Translations under genes and position numbers: made by a program
Notes under the pieces: generated by a model
Database searches by the model: none
What the model was told of the DNA's origin: nothing
Seen by the model: only the letters and a program-made list of their open reading frames with translations
Part shown: positions 10,298-19,767 of the stretch, piece after piece
How the letters are laid out: each line of letters starts with the position of its first letter
How positions within the stretch are numbered: position 1 is the stretch's first letter
From: Acanthaster planci
Lineage: Eukaryota > Echinodermata > Asteroidea > Valvatida > Acanthasteridae
Length of the DNA: 22,967 nucleotides
NCBI RefSeq assembly: GCF_001949145.1
Contig: NW_019091661.1
Span: forward strand, 26,269-49,235
Reading direction: 5' to 3'

Positions 10298-11764
10298 TTA
10301 ATTCATTTTTCCTCCCATGATTTCACACACCTCTTCCGGGTCCTTCTTGTTCGTCAAAACAAACACGCACTTTTCTTTATCAAGGTATCCTTCGCATTTG
10401 CTGCGGTCATAGTATGGTATCATCACCCTGACGTAAAAACAAGAAACCGTAAGCACAGATGTGAGAAAGCCCAAAGGTACAAATCAAGTCAAAAAATGGC
10501 ATGTCCACAGTATACAATATAGCCTGGCGGTGATTCTGACGTAAACAGCCTCCTCTTTTGGTGTATACCGCCGCTATGAACGCCACGCCCACATTTTATA
10601 TGACCTTCAAACACAAAACATACCACTCTCGCAAATTTGCGAACTCGAACAGTTTTTTCGAAACGTCATAACTGAGGTCAATAAGTCTTGCGCTTTACTA
10701 CAATTGCTCACTTGTTCTTCAAAAGCTAAATGTCCTCGGTAAATTCTAACACCTTTAGGCAGAGGATGGGACACTGGCTTCTCGTCTCTCGTGATAAAAC
10801 CCCCTAACATTAATAATCAGCAAATCAAGCGGGGAATTCTTACGTTCCATGGCAGGATGCGCCTGTGGTTTGATCGCCATTTGCTACACATTCGCACTCG
10901 TAGCAGTGTGGAATGCCGTTGGTTCCAGCGATATCGAGTTTCTCCTCAGGGGTGCAATCATCTACATGCACACGGGAACAGAATAAAAAGGAAATGGAAC
11001 TTCTACACTGTGACAAAATGCTGGGACCTGATGTTCTCAGGCCCTCGTTTAGCTATTTAGAGTAGCTCGACGATCAAGAAGTCACACTCTAATTGTACGG
11101 GTTTAGTCACAGATACCTCTCAGACCTTTTGAGAATCAAGCAGCGATACAATTTTAAGCAAACCCGTTATGTAAACTAAACATGTCCAGCCTTTTCTCCC
11201 GGAACATGGACGTGTGGCTATTTACAAATTAGCTTAAGGCTAATTAGGCCTACTCAGGGACAAACTTTATTCAAACACGAAATTGTCAGATATCAGATTC
11301 CAATCAGAAAGGCGTTCTGCAACTGGCAACAAGATAGCCACTTTTCAACTCTGGAAAGTTTTCGCTACAAACGTCACTTGCAGTCAAATTTGATCGATTT
11401 CGCGTTTGTCTAAAAATACGAACCGGCCTTCGCTTGAGCGATTTTCTATATAGATGTCCTGATCATGTAGGATGTGTTCGCTTTGTCTACGTCTGAAGCA
11501 AATACAAACTAAACTACCTGAAGTAAGCAGGAAAAATTAGTGGCAGATTTGATAGGAGACTACAACGAAGCCCTTCATGCGCACACTCTTTATGCCGAGG
11601 GGAGGACATTAACCCCACATGGGCATGAGTGTAACATTAAGGTCAATGTCAATAAGTCGCGTCCACTCTGACCCAAAGTCCTTACAATGTTGCAGGCGGA
11701 GAATGGCAGCGTTGGCTGCTGCAACAACGAGCAGGGTGATGACCAAGATGACAGCCGATCTCAT
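10298..11764 (-). CDS. MSMB: Beta-microseminoprotein-like secreted cysteine-rich protein, three exons
   Basis: Coding exons on the minus strand are 11764-11686 (79 nt), 10961-10844 (118 nt) and 10427-10298 (130 nt). They total 327 nt, or 108 residues plus TAA. Splice borders are canonical: T|GTAAGG donor and TGCATGTAG acceptor for intron 1, AC|GTAAGA donor and TTTTTACGTCAG acceptor for intron 2. The frame is kept across both. Residues 1-19 are a signal peptide (hydrophobic core AVILVITLLVVAAA, cleavage motif ANA), so the product is secreted. The mature chain of about 89 residues has eight cysteines: 29, 46, 49, 51, 63, 77, 86 and 100. HCYECEC has the C-x2-C-x-C spacing of NCETCTC in MSMB. The tail, with YDRSKC, KEKC, NKKDPEEVC, follows MSMB's YDKDNC, KEDC, EKKDPKKTC. 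MSMB proteins are small secreted proteins, abundant in vertebrate seminal fluid. The role in invertebrates is not inferable here. Relative to human MSMB, the counterparts of Cys2 and Cys50 are absent (His64 stands at Cys50). Confidence 0.85.
10428..10843 (-). other. Intron 2 of the microseminoprotein-like gene
   Basis: This 416-bp phase-2 intron has GTAAGA at its 5' border and a pyrimidine-rich GTTTCTTGTTTTTACGTCAG at its 3' border. It contains no recognisable exon or repeat. The minus-strand frame at 10607-10810 falls wholly inside it and lacks the family's cysteine pattern. Confidence 0.75.
10962..11685 (-). other. Intron 1 of the microseminoprotein-like gene
   Basis: This 724-bp phase-1 intron starts GTAAGG and ends in a pyrimidine-rich tract and CATGTAG. 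In vertebrate MSMB an additional short exon carrying Cys2 lies between the signal-peptide exon and the C-x2-C-x-C exon. I searched this intron by eye for an AG..GT bounded frame with a cysteine and found none. Read-through of the intron gives a stop after 25 extra codons. Confidence 0.6.
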
Positions 11765-11933
11765 TGTGATTTCTAAACAAAATGAGAACGTGTGTATAAA
11801 AACGTGAAAATGAATACTTCATATCTTCAAAGTTTTAACAGCAGACTGAGGTGGACATGCATAATTTTCTCTAATTCCTACGAAAGCCCTGGTGTAAGGA
11901 AGCGTACTGCTACAAAAACACACAAAAATTATT

Positions 11934-12044
11934 TTATCTCGTTCAAGCGACTTATCTTGTTTATACGACATGGTTATCTCGTTTAAATGACAAAGTTATC
12001 TCGTTTGTCATTAAAACGAGGTAACTGTGTCATTAAAACGAAAT
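11934..12044. repeat. Short tandem array of TTATCTCGTTT units that ends in its own inverse
   Basis: Units like ttatctcgttcaagcgac, ttatcttgtttatacgac and ttatctcgtttaaatgac follow each other at about 18-22 bp spacing from 11934. The array then inverts, giving TCATTAAAACGAGGTAAC (12008-12025) and TCATTAAAACGAAAT. The whole can fold into a stem. It is non-coding. A decayed MITE end or a foldback microsatellite are both possible. Confidence 0.65.
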
Positions 12045-12097
12045 ATTTTTTTTCACGTTGGCAGCAATACACCTCCGTAGTGAAGCGACATGAATTA

Positions 12098-12572
12098 TAT
12101 TTTTCAAAAATTGAAGTATATTTACGTTTTAGGAGATTTTTTCTCTGAAATTTTTTAATGAAGTTCGTTTGGTCGAGACATACATACTTCAGTTTGTTCT
12201 TGTTAGATCTATATTTAGAAACATTGTTGATATCATTTTTACGAGATATATTTTTCATGGAGTTTGTTTTGTGTCATTTTTCTAAGTTAATTTTCAGGAG
12301 ATATGCATTGTCAGGTTTGCATTTTATTCCTCATAAAAACAAACTTCAACAGAATATAACTCATAAAAACGAATTTAAAAAGCGTAAAAATTATTTGTAT
12401 TCAACAATATAAACTACTGTATGTTTCTCTTTATAGATCTTACGAGGACAAACTGGAAAATATATAGGGCTTATCCCTAACAAATGAACTCGGGAAGAAA
12501 AATACATCTCTTAAAAACGAACTTATTTTATAAAATTAACTTTAACAAAATATACTTCACTTTTTGAAAATA
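12098..12572. repeat. AT-rich region bounded by 24-25-bp inverted repeats
   Basis: Positions 12098-12122 (core CAAAAATTGAAGTATATT) are mirrored at 12549-12572 (AATATACTTCACTTTTTG) with one mismatch and one length change. Inside, weaker mirrored words occur (GAAGTTCGTTT near 12161 against AAAACGAACTT near 12513; GGAGTTTGTTTT near 12260 against AAAACAAACTTC near 12337). This suggests a fold-back made of several degenerate copies of one motif. Two AT-rich frames here (minus 11983-12258, plus 12158-12412) are by-products. Confidence 0.5.
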
Positions 12573-13154
12573 CATACTTGATATTTGAAAGCTATTGCAT
12601 GGCTCCGAAAACTCTCGAGTTGGCGATACACCATACGTACCTTGGTGGAAGCTCTTTGAAAGTATAGCTTGTCTTTGTCTTTCAGCTCTGTCGATGACAC
12701 TTATGCGCGTCAGTCCCGGTGTTCCTGATGTATATTCCCTTTTCAGTGTCACAGTTGGATATTGTACTTGATTTGAACTATGTGCCAATTTTTCCGAAGG
12801 CCGGTCAATATTGTCTCGGTGTTGAATACGTCTCCATGGACATATCTCTTTCTGTTTGCTTACTTGAATGATTCATGTGTGAGACCGGAGTGAATATAAT
12901 CGTGTCCTTTCTACTGATAATCATTAGTTTCATGCCTTGGTCACAGGGTGTACGCTGTAAAATCTTAATAATTTAGTTTAAAAATGTGGTGCACCTGCTG
13001 CGCTTGCAATGAACGGTATTGATTCTTGCACACACAGTATAGATTAATCGATGTCATCATTAGGCTAAGACACAAGTTGACTGTCACTGCAAGTAATTCC
13101 TAATCCGTGTCGATGAGCCACCTGTTCTTACACGCCACCCTCCTACAATGTATC
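12573..13154. other. Intergenic DNA, no gene seen
   Basis: The 86-codon minus-strand frame at 12528-12788 overlaps the end of the preceding inverted repeat and has no recognisable domain. No plausible exon borders with coding content were found. Confidence 0.35.
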
Positions 13155-13403
13155 TGGGTCATTCCATGAGATTGGGGCACAATTTGTGACGTGTCAATTG
13201 TTACATGGGTTCCGTAAAAATGAACAGTTATTTCCCTGCATGTGGATTCCAAACTGTCATTGTTATACATCTTGCAAAGCTGAATACAGAGGTGTGTGTT
13301 ATTTTTGCCGAGTAAAATGACCTACTCTATGACAGGTGGTGAAAGTTTTGGATGTAACAAGGACACCGCAGCAAATGATGCCCCAACCTCGTGAAATGAC
13401 CCA
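13155..13403. mobile_element. 249-bp MITE-like element with 25-bp terminal inverted repeats
   Basis: The left end TGGGTCATTCCATGAGATTG (from 13155) mirrors the right end, which closes CTCGTGAAATGACCCA at 13403. The 25-bp arms (13155-13179 and 13379-13403) differ at three positions. The interior is non-coding. No certain target-site duplication is readable. The size and sharp paired ends fit a non-autonomous DNA transposon. Confidence 0.7.
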
Positions 13404-15049
13404 TCTACAGGGAACATGTGTTTAACCTATGCAGAGTTTCCCAAAACGCCAATATTTGACCTTATTGATGTTCTGAATAAGTCTCGTGACATGAATCAAT
13501 GGTGACGATGCATGTTGCACAAGAACAGACGGTTTGATTAAACCTGCACATGAGTGGTGCTGGAACACTTTCACAGAACCGCCGTATTGTATCTAGCCTT
13601 AGGAATTTGTTTTCACACGAAAGTATTCTTACGGCAAGAAACGGAAAAAATGAACTATAATTATGTCATGATGTGCATCGCAATTGACTGAATACCGGAT
13701 TATTGTTACGGAATACAAGACTGCCAGATGCACACGAAATAAGAGTCTAACCAGATTGTTTGACAACGCCAAGGGCGCTGTTACTGTGTTAGGTAGAGCC
13801 ACAGAACGCCAGTCTTGCGCGTATAACCATGATTTTGAAAAGACCGGGGGCGGAGGGGGTTTGAGCGTGATGTGCATACAACGGCCTCTCCGCCTATTCC
13901 ATTAAAAACGGATGTTCTTAAGGAACTGTTTCATTTAAAGCTACAATTTCCAGCGTTTCTATTACCTACAAGGGTTACTGAAGCACTCGTTCTATTTTCA
14001 ATGTGTTTACCAGTCCCTTTTTTCATTGAGATTCTAGAGAAGGACTCCCATTTTTGCTTCTCGGTCCTGTTGTGAATCCTGCACGTGAACACGCTTATAA
14101 TGCACACACTGCGCCGTAATCTCAAACTATTAAACACCCCTAAAAAACATGCATAACAACGATTTATTTTGTAAAACTCTTACCTTAACATTACTTTTTT
14201 TCCTGAAATATCAGCGTAAAGTCCTCACCTTCAGACGGTAGCCGTTTAAAGGAAATCCTTCCTTTCAACATGACCCTTTAATACACTGTTATAACAAAAC
14301 CTGAGTGATGCCTCCCATTCAAATGTTGTCCATTGAGTTTGGTGCGCGTACAGTCAAAAACATCAATTTTTCAAGTTTTATCAAAACATAGACCTGGAGG
14401 AGAAACGCACAATGGACTGCCAACTCATGTGGGCGCGCACACCGCGCATTGCGCGTATACATGTTCCGTCGGCCGGAGTTGCCGGCACAGGTAACTTCCT
14501 GTCCGCTTGTTAAAGCGGTGTTCACGTGCAACTAAAGATTGCGTCGCTGTGCTCAAAATTTTGCCTTGGAATTCTTGATTTTTCATGTTTTTCGTGGATA
14601 AAATAGCAAAATAGGCATGAATGGGCGAGAAAGACAGCATAAAAAGATGTATTATTCGGTATACCATAGAAACTCACCTCCCTTTTGTGTCTTCAGGCGC
14701 TGCTTCCAACAATTGCACAATTATTTCCTGGAAATTGACGCCTTTTTGAGTATTTTTTTATTATACATTGTGCTGCATGCACAATTTAACACACGGAAAA
14801 CAGCAAAACAGAAGTTCTCTGTGCCAGTAACTTCGGCACTTCCGGTTGATGCAAGACGTGCGCCCGCTGGAGTTGGCAATCCATTTTTTTTCTCCTGCAG
14901 GTCAACTATAAAAACTTACAGCAGGTGGAGATGTAGACTTGGTCAAGGCTTTTGTGCGTTAATATAATGGAGATCAATGATTAAACATTATTACTACTGA
15001 ATGACAGAGGGCGACCCTCCTCGCACAAAGAAATCCTACACAAAATTAG
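13404..15049. other. Intergenic DNA, no gene seen
   Basis: Several frames of 67-116 codons occur (for example plus 14617-14967 and minus 14425-14667) but none has a recognisable domain, and they overlap each other on both strands. A CpG-rich patch lies at about 14425-14490. Nothing else can be supported. Confidence 0.35.
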
Positions 15050-15187
15050 TGTACGCGTGCGCCATCTTCGCGACGTCACGCGTCCAGCGGCGTTCATCAT
15101 GAAGCGCGCCAGCAAACACTAACGACTGACGCCACAGAAACCTGGGCAATAAAGTTGACACAGCTCGTTAAAAAGAAGGAATTGCAG
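15050..15187 (+). promoter_or_regulatory. Candidate CpG-rich promoter and untranslated first exon of the sulfotransferase gene
   Basis: The stretch 15050-15118 is rich in CpG and contains GCCATCTT (15061-15068, a YY1-like word read in reverse) and GACGTCAC (15072-15079, a CRE-like word). Downstream, GAATTGCAG|GTAAAC at 15179-15193 is a good splice donor. A 5' untranslated exon ending at 15187 could be joined to the acceptor at 17568-17569, just ahead of the sulfotransferase start codon. A tiny frame (ATG at 15099, stop at 15120-15122) would then lie upstream of the main start. This is inference from motifs and position only. Confidence 0.3.
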
Positions 15188-16926
15188 GTAAACAAAATGA
15201 AACAAAATAGTTATCCTAAAGACAAATTTCATCTCGAAAATTACCTTTACTTATACAAGTGAAAATCCCATATAAGAAATATATTCATGATGAAAATAAC
15301 AGTTTCACTAAATATATTATACTACGGGTTTATACACTTGGAGTCACACTTGAAATTATCAATAAAATTAAAAATATTGCCAGCTTTTCGTGGTTTCGGG
15401 GTGCATTCCACCAAATGGTTGTATTTCTGCGCGCGTGCTCATTAATATTTTGAGATCCCGCGAGGTTTTTACAATAAGGCAGACCATAATCAGGAGGCAT
15501 CATTGAAATATTTCTATAAATCCTGAATTTGGGACTGATAGCTTCCAGTTCGGGGTATATCTTTCACAAAAAGCCCCAAATTGCGGGCCTATTTTGGATA
15601 GAGGCGGGCGGCTACATTCAGAAATGAGCGCTTAGTTTTAAAATAAAAAATAAATAAAAAAGATTTTCGTGGCTAACCCCCATGAAATTGAAACGAAAAG
15701 TGATCTTCTGGCCAGTAAAAAACGGAGGCCAACCTCTTCACGAGAGTCAACAGGCGGCGCTATTTCGGTCCGATTTTGCACTGTTTTATATGGGCGCGTA
15801 TTTGGTGTAGTGCAACCTTCGAAGGACTCACAAGGAGCCCCATGGCAGACAACTGAAGTCCCCGAGACCTCTCCAACAAAAACAATGCAATTTTTAGCAA
15901 GTTAACCAATGAATTTTTTAATTACCCGGCCCAAACAAACACCCCAAAAAGTGAATGTTCCGAAGTCTTCTCAGCGGCCATTTTTCAAGTGACACTCCTC
16001 ACCTTTGCGGCCTCTTCTGACAAATCTTCAGTCACATTTCTGTCTGCTTTGCCCCCATATGGGTGCCCTTAAATCTACAGAGATGATCCACTGACACAAT
16101 TCTATCATTTCTTGGCCCAAACAGCCACTCCTCTTGAAAGAATCTGCAGGGGGTACTTTTTGTGCGCCTCATCCAGGCGAAGAATTTTCCTTGCATTGGG
16201 ACACTGCACACATAGGCGCGGCGAAACAGTACTCCGTGGCAACGCGCACAGAACGCATTACATTACCTGTACATATTTGTTTACGTGTACTTTGTCGCTC
16301 TTTGATACGGCTATCTCTTCTTTTCAAATGTTGCAACCGCATCGTTTGAATCCCTATGGGCCAGATTAAGTAACCAGAGGATTTTTTGACGATCGAAAAA
16401 TGGCTTCATAGAATTTTACGGCTGGAATTGTTCAACTGTGCGTAGTCGGGCGCCGCGCAGACTGTAGTTTTAAACAGGAACTGGCGCTTATACGTCTTGG
16501 GGTAGCGCATGCCATGATTAACCGTGTAACACGACACAATCTATTAATCTTAGTGCCATAGTGGACAGAAGTCGTGGCCAAAAAGTCCACATGTTGGAAG
16601 GTTTACTTAATAAAACTCCATGAATTGGAGGCGAAAACTGTGGGTAGTTTTACTGGTGAGTCCTTAGGTACTAACTGATTGTAATCCGTAGTTTAAACAA
16701 CACCTCTATTCTAATATGTCTAAATTAAAAGTAAAACACGTTCATTCTAAATTACAAGTGGTGTCAGCTATCCCGTCTTTGAAATGTTAGCCACAAATTT
16801 ACACGTTAGCCAAACAACATACGTTTGTGGCCTACCCTCAGAACTATGGAGTTGGACCCCACACTGTAGTTCTGGGTGTAACATTTGTAAATTTCTAATT
16901 TTAGATAAGACTTGAAAATCTTAGAC
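15188..16926. other. Non-coding DNA, possibly first intron of the sulfotransferase gene
   Basis: I find no exon with recognisable content. Frames at 15669-15905 and 16112-16369 do not resemble known proteins. A short mirrored pair, CAGAACTA near 16840 and TAGTTCTG near 16867, lies just before the large palindrome. Confidence 0.3.
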
Positions 16927-16966
16927 CAACTATCTCAAGTTCTGGTACCAGAACTTGAGATAGTTG
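16927..16966. repeat. Perfect 40-bp palindrome with no spacer
   Basis: The arm CAACTATCTCAAGTTCTGGT (16927-16946) is followed immediately by its exact reverse complement (16947-16966), centred on GGTACC. All 20 positions of the two arms pair. It borders a GC-rich patch (GGGGGCCGGCGCCGCC). Confidence 0.95.
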
Positions 16967-17258
16967 TTCAGGGGGCCGGCGCCGCCAGGGGACAGCAACC
17001 TCTTGACAGCTTCATCCCTTCTGTAAAGAAATGGAAAGAGTTCCATACAGCTATGGTCACATGCTGTGCACAAACACTTTGGGGACTGCCCTGAAAAATA
17101 GTTGTTCTTAGAAAATGCTTCCATACATTGCCGTACTTGCTTTGTAAACTCCTTACATGTTATTACTTTCTGATGGCTGATATAGACCACTGTAGGGGAA
17201 AATTCGTGATGTTCATGCTTGGAACTCTTTAGAAAGGGAAATTTGTTACTTTTACCAA
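16967..17258. other. Non-coding DNA with an exon-like patch on the minus strand
   Basis: On the minus strand a pyrimidine-rich acceptor-like CATTTCTTTACAG (about 17033-17021) precedes an unusually GC-rich open stretch that reads RDEAVKRLLSPGGAGPLNNY and runs into the palindrome. I do not recognise it. It may be a captured exon fragment or chance. Confidence 0.25.
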
Positions 17259-17532
17259 AGATCGTATAGCGCTGCTATGCGGCACAAGATGGCAAACTTC
17301 ACCGTGAATACACGTAAAACGTTGCAATCGTATGGGTGCCATTTGAGCAAATGATACGCCTGCACAGTGCACATTAATGCACAGGCACCGCGGCAGGCAC
17401 GTACGCCTGGTGAGCCTGTGCCTAAGCATTACCATAAACCGCGCAGGCATATCGCTTGCTCAAATGGCGCCCATGTTAATTACACCTTTTGGGCAGAGTT
17501 ATCCATCTTGTGCCTTCGGCGCCATACGATCT
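17259..17532. mobile_element. 274-bp fold-back element next to the splice acceptor of the sulfotransferase
   Basis: Nested inverted repeats run across the whole stretch. AGATCGTAT at 17259 pairs with ATACGATCT ending at 17532. GGCACAAGATGG (17281-17292) pairs with CCATCTTGTGCC (17503-17514). The 32-bp arms 17332-17363 (ATGGGTGCCATTTGAGCAA at its start) pair with 17443-17474, and GCACAGGC pairs with GCCTGTGC at the centre. This is the form of a MITE or foldback element. It ends about 37 bases before the AG at 17568-17569, so it lies in the intron or 5' region just ahead of the first coding exon. Confidence 0.75.
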
Positions 17533-17579
17533 GTGCTTTTTACATATTGTTTGATATTTGCTCTTACAGGTGCAGAATC

Positions 17580-19646
17580 ATGTCACAAAATATGATGTCA
17601 ACACATGCAGACAGCCCACAACATGCTAGTTTCTGCCTGAATAGAAAAGCAGCAGTATTGGTGGCCGCTTGTTGCGCGGCAATCTTTTTAACCTATTCAC
17701 TCAAGTACTACACAGACAAACGGGAAGGACTTCAGGTACAGGCCCTATATGTGCCGGGAACATTGAACAGTGGGCCACCAACCAAACCAGCAACCTTTGC
17801 CAAGGTTATTAAAGCAGCCACACAGAAACCAGGAACTTTCCAAACTCGGGTTGAAGACTTGAAGAGCAGTGGTGAAGCAAAGTCGGCAGAATCGAGTCAA
17901 CTCCTCCGACCCCCGAGCACCGCACACCAACAGGACCAAGATGAAGCTGCCTCGTCCGCCTCTTGGTCCAGTGTTTACGACGAGGAGGATGAAGCAGAAG
18001 AGGCTGAAGTTGAAACGGAGGAGAAGACAGCCCCAAAGCCACAGGGCGACTGGAAGAGACGCCTCCCGCAGGTCATCATCATCGGGATCAAGAAGGGAGG
18101 GACGCGTGCCCTGCTGACATTCCTAAACGCGCACCCACAAGTTGTCATATCAGGGAAGGAGGTGCACTTCTTTGACCGCAAATACGACAAGGGCATAGAG
18201 TGGTACAGGTGAGCCTCAGTACTTCACATGTGTGTTTGTTGATCTGCTTGATTGTGCTATATTTGTTGTACGAGCAGTCAGTAGTTTCACCTTCAGGAGG
18301 TCGCATTTTCTTTCCAATTCACAGCCGTGAATGATTGTTTCACAAAAGGGAAGTAAAATTAGGGATTTGATACAAAACTGGCCAACGATGCAACATGTCA
18401 AGATCGTGCTGATACGCATATATGTTGTACTGTAAGGGCCAGGATTTTTTAACCCTCTCATAAAATAGCCGAGGAAGGGGGGGATTCCATCCTCTACTAA
18501 TTCCATGATCAATAGCTATCCATTGACCAGTGTTTTATGAGTGCGGCAACCCTCGACTTCATGGGCTGGGTGTGCGTTCCTTCACTAGCCCGTCATGTAC
18601 ATATAGAATACAAAAATGACGCTGACTGGCTATTCAGGATGGATATTAACGTAAAGTGAACTGCACATGTATGTATTTCAAAAGCTACACAATCTTGCCT
18701 GAATTTTCTCCTGCGCGTCCTGCATGGGTAAATCTGTGTGGCTCGTAAACACACCAAATACAGTCCTAATTTAAATCTCCCAAATAATGAGATATTTAAA
18801 TAATGCAATACCGGGTTTAAGATCGCGCAAGGCATGTTGGGTAACAATGTGGTGCAGCAAGATCATATCCAACTTTCCATGGGAACGAGGTTGCGGGCAG
18901 GTATACATAAAATTTCAATACATATTCAATTCCAAATGATGGAGAATGGTCTTCAGTGACAGATGAGCTGGCAATAGTCCTTTTATGTCTGTCATACATG
19001 ACCCTTGTTGAACTTGCCTTGCAGGAAAGCAATGCCTTACTCTTACGATAATCAACTCACAATTGAGAAAACGCCCAGCTACTTTGTGACGCAACAGGTC
19101 CCGCAGCGCATTTACCGCATGGCCCCGGGCACAAAGTTCTTGCTGGTGGTGCGCGAACCTGTGGCACGGGCCGTCTCTGATCACGCCCAGTCCCTCAGCA
19201 AGGGCAAGACCACGCCCTTTGAGGAGAAGGCCATGCTGGATGAGCGGAGGTGTGCGGTGGACAGGAGCTGGAGTGCCATCCGCATTGGGCTGTACTCGCT
19301 GCACCTGACCAACTGGCTCCGGTATTTCCCCCGCAGTCAGTTCTTGTTCGTCAGCGGCGAGAACCTGGTGGCCAACCCCGGCCAGGAGATGGAGAAAGTG
19401 CAGGACTTCCTGGGCATCCAGAGAACTCTCACGGAGAAGTCATTCGTCATGGATGAAACCAAAGGCTTCCCTTGCCTAAGGGAAGACCAGGGCAGCGTGA
19501 AGTGCCTGGGTAAAAACAAAGGACGCTCCCACAAACCTGTGGATCCTCAAATCAGGGCTTGCCTGGCCAAGTTTTACCAACCATACAATGAAAAGTTTTA
19601 CAACATGACAGGTATCAATTTCCACTGGGAGGACCGAGAAACTTGA
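17580..19646 (+). CDS. HS3ST: Heparan sulfate glucosamine 3-O-sulfotransferase (type II Golgi enzyme), two coding exons
   Basis: Exons 17580-18208 and 19025-19646 join across TACAG|GTGAGC and CTTGCAG|G to give 416 residues. The enzyme transfers sulfate from PAPS to the 3-OH of glucosamine in heparan sulfate, in the Golgi lumen. Residues 1-23 are cytosolic, about 24-41 the signal anchor ([18 protein letters not shown]), 45-160 a Ser/Pro-rich then acidic stem ([16 protein letters not shown]), and 161-416 the sulfotransferase domain. Visible sites: PAPS 5'-phosphosulfate loop [12 protein letters not shown] (Lys171, Lys172); KEVHFFD with Glu194 as the expected catalytic base, plus His196 and Asp199; EKTPSYFVT (224-232); 3'-phosphate binding Arg253 and Ser261 in [22 protein letters not shown]; disulfide pair Cys360 and Cys370 in [20 protein letters not shown]; sequon NMT at 403. 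The splice site after EWYR fits the family. Length and stem resemble the HS3ST2/3/4 group more than HS3ST1, but the paralog is not certain. The start at 17580 lies 11 bases past an acceptor AG. An in-frame upstream ATG at 17367 lies inside the fold-back element and is not favoured. Confidence 0.93.
18209..19024 (+). other. Intron of the sulfotransferase gene
   Basis: This 816-bp intron begins GTGAGC and ends TTGAACTTGCCTTGCAG. It splits the codon for Arg210, between the end of the [10 protein letters not shown] segment and the [15 protein letters not shown] segment. I find no other gene inside. It carries a G run near 18477-18484 and ordinary AT-rich sequence. Confidence 0.9.
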
Positions 19647-19767
19647 AAATGGTGTAACAGGCACCCTACCTTCAGTTTAAGGGAATTAGGGGACGTCAGG
19701 TTACAAGAGCTTTATTTATGTCGGATAATGAGATGTTTTAGTGGCCCCCCAGTATTTATATTTAGCA

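Noticed and set aside
11619-11807. 62-codon plus-strand frame as a gene
   Set aside because: It is antisense to the signal-peptide exon of the microseminoprotein-like gene, which has far better support.
14617-14967. 116-codon plus-strand frame as a possible gene
   Set aside because: There is no recognisable domain, it is overlapped by a frame on the other strand, and no exon borders with coding content were found.
17367-17579. Extended N-terminus of the sulfotransferase from an in-frame ATG at 17367
   Set aside because: The extra 71 codons come from a fold-back repeat, a good splice acceptor lies at 17568-17569, and the ATG at 17580 gives the usual short cytosolic tail before the signal anchor.
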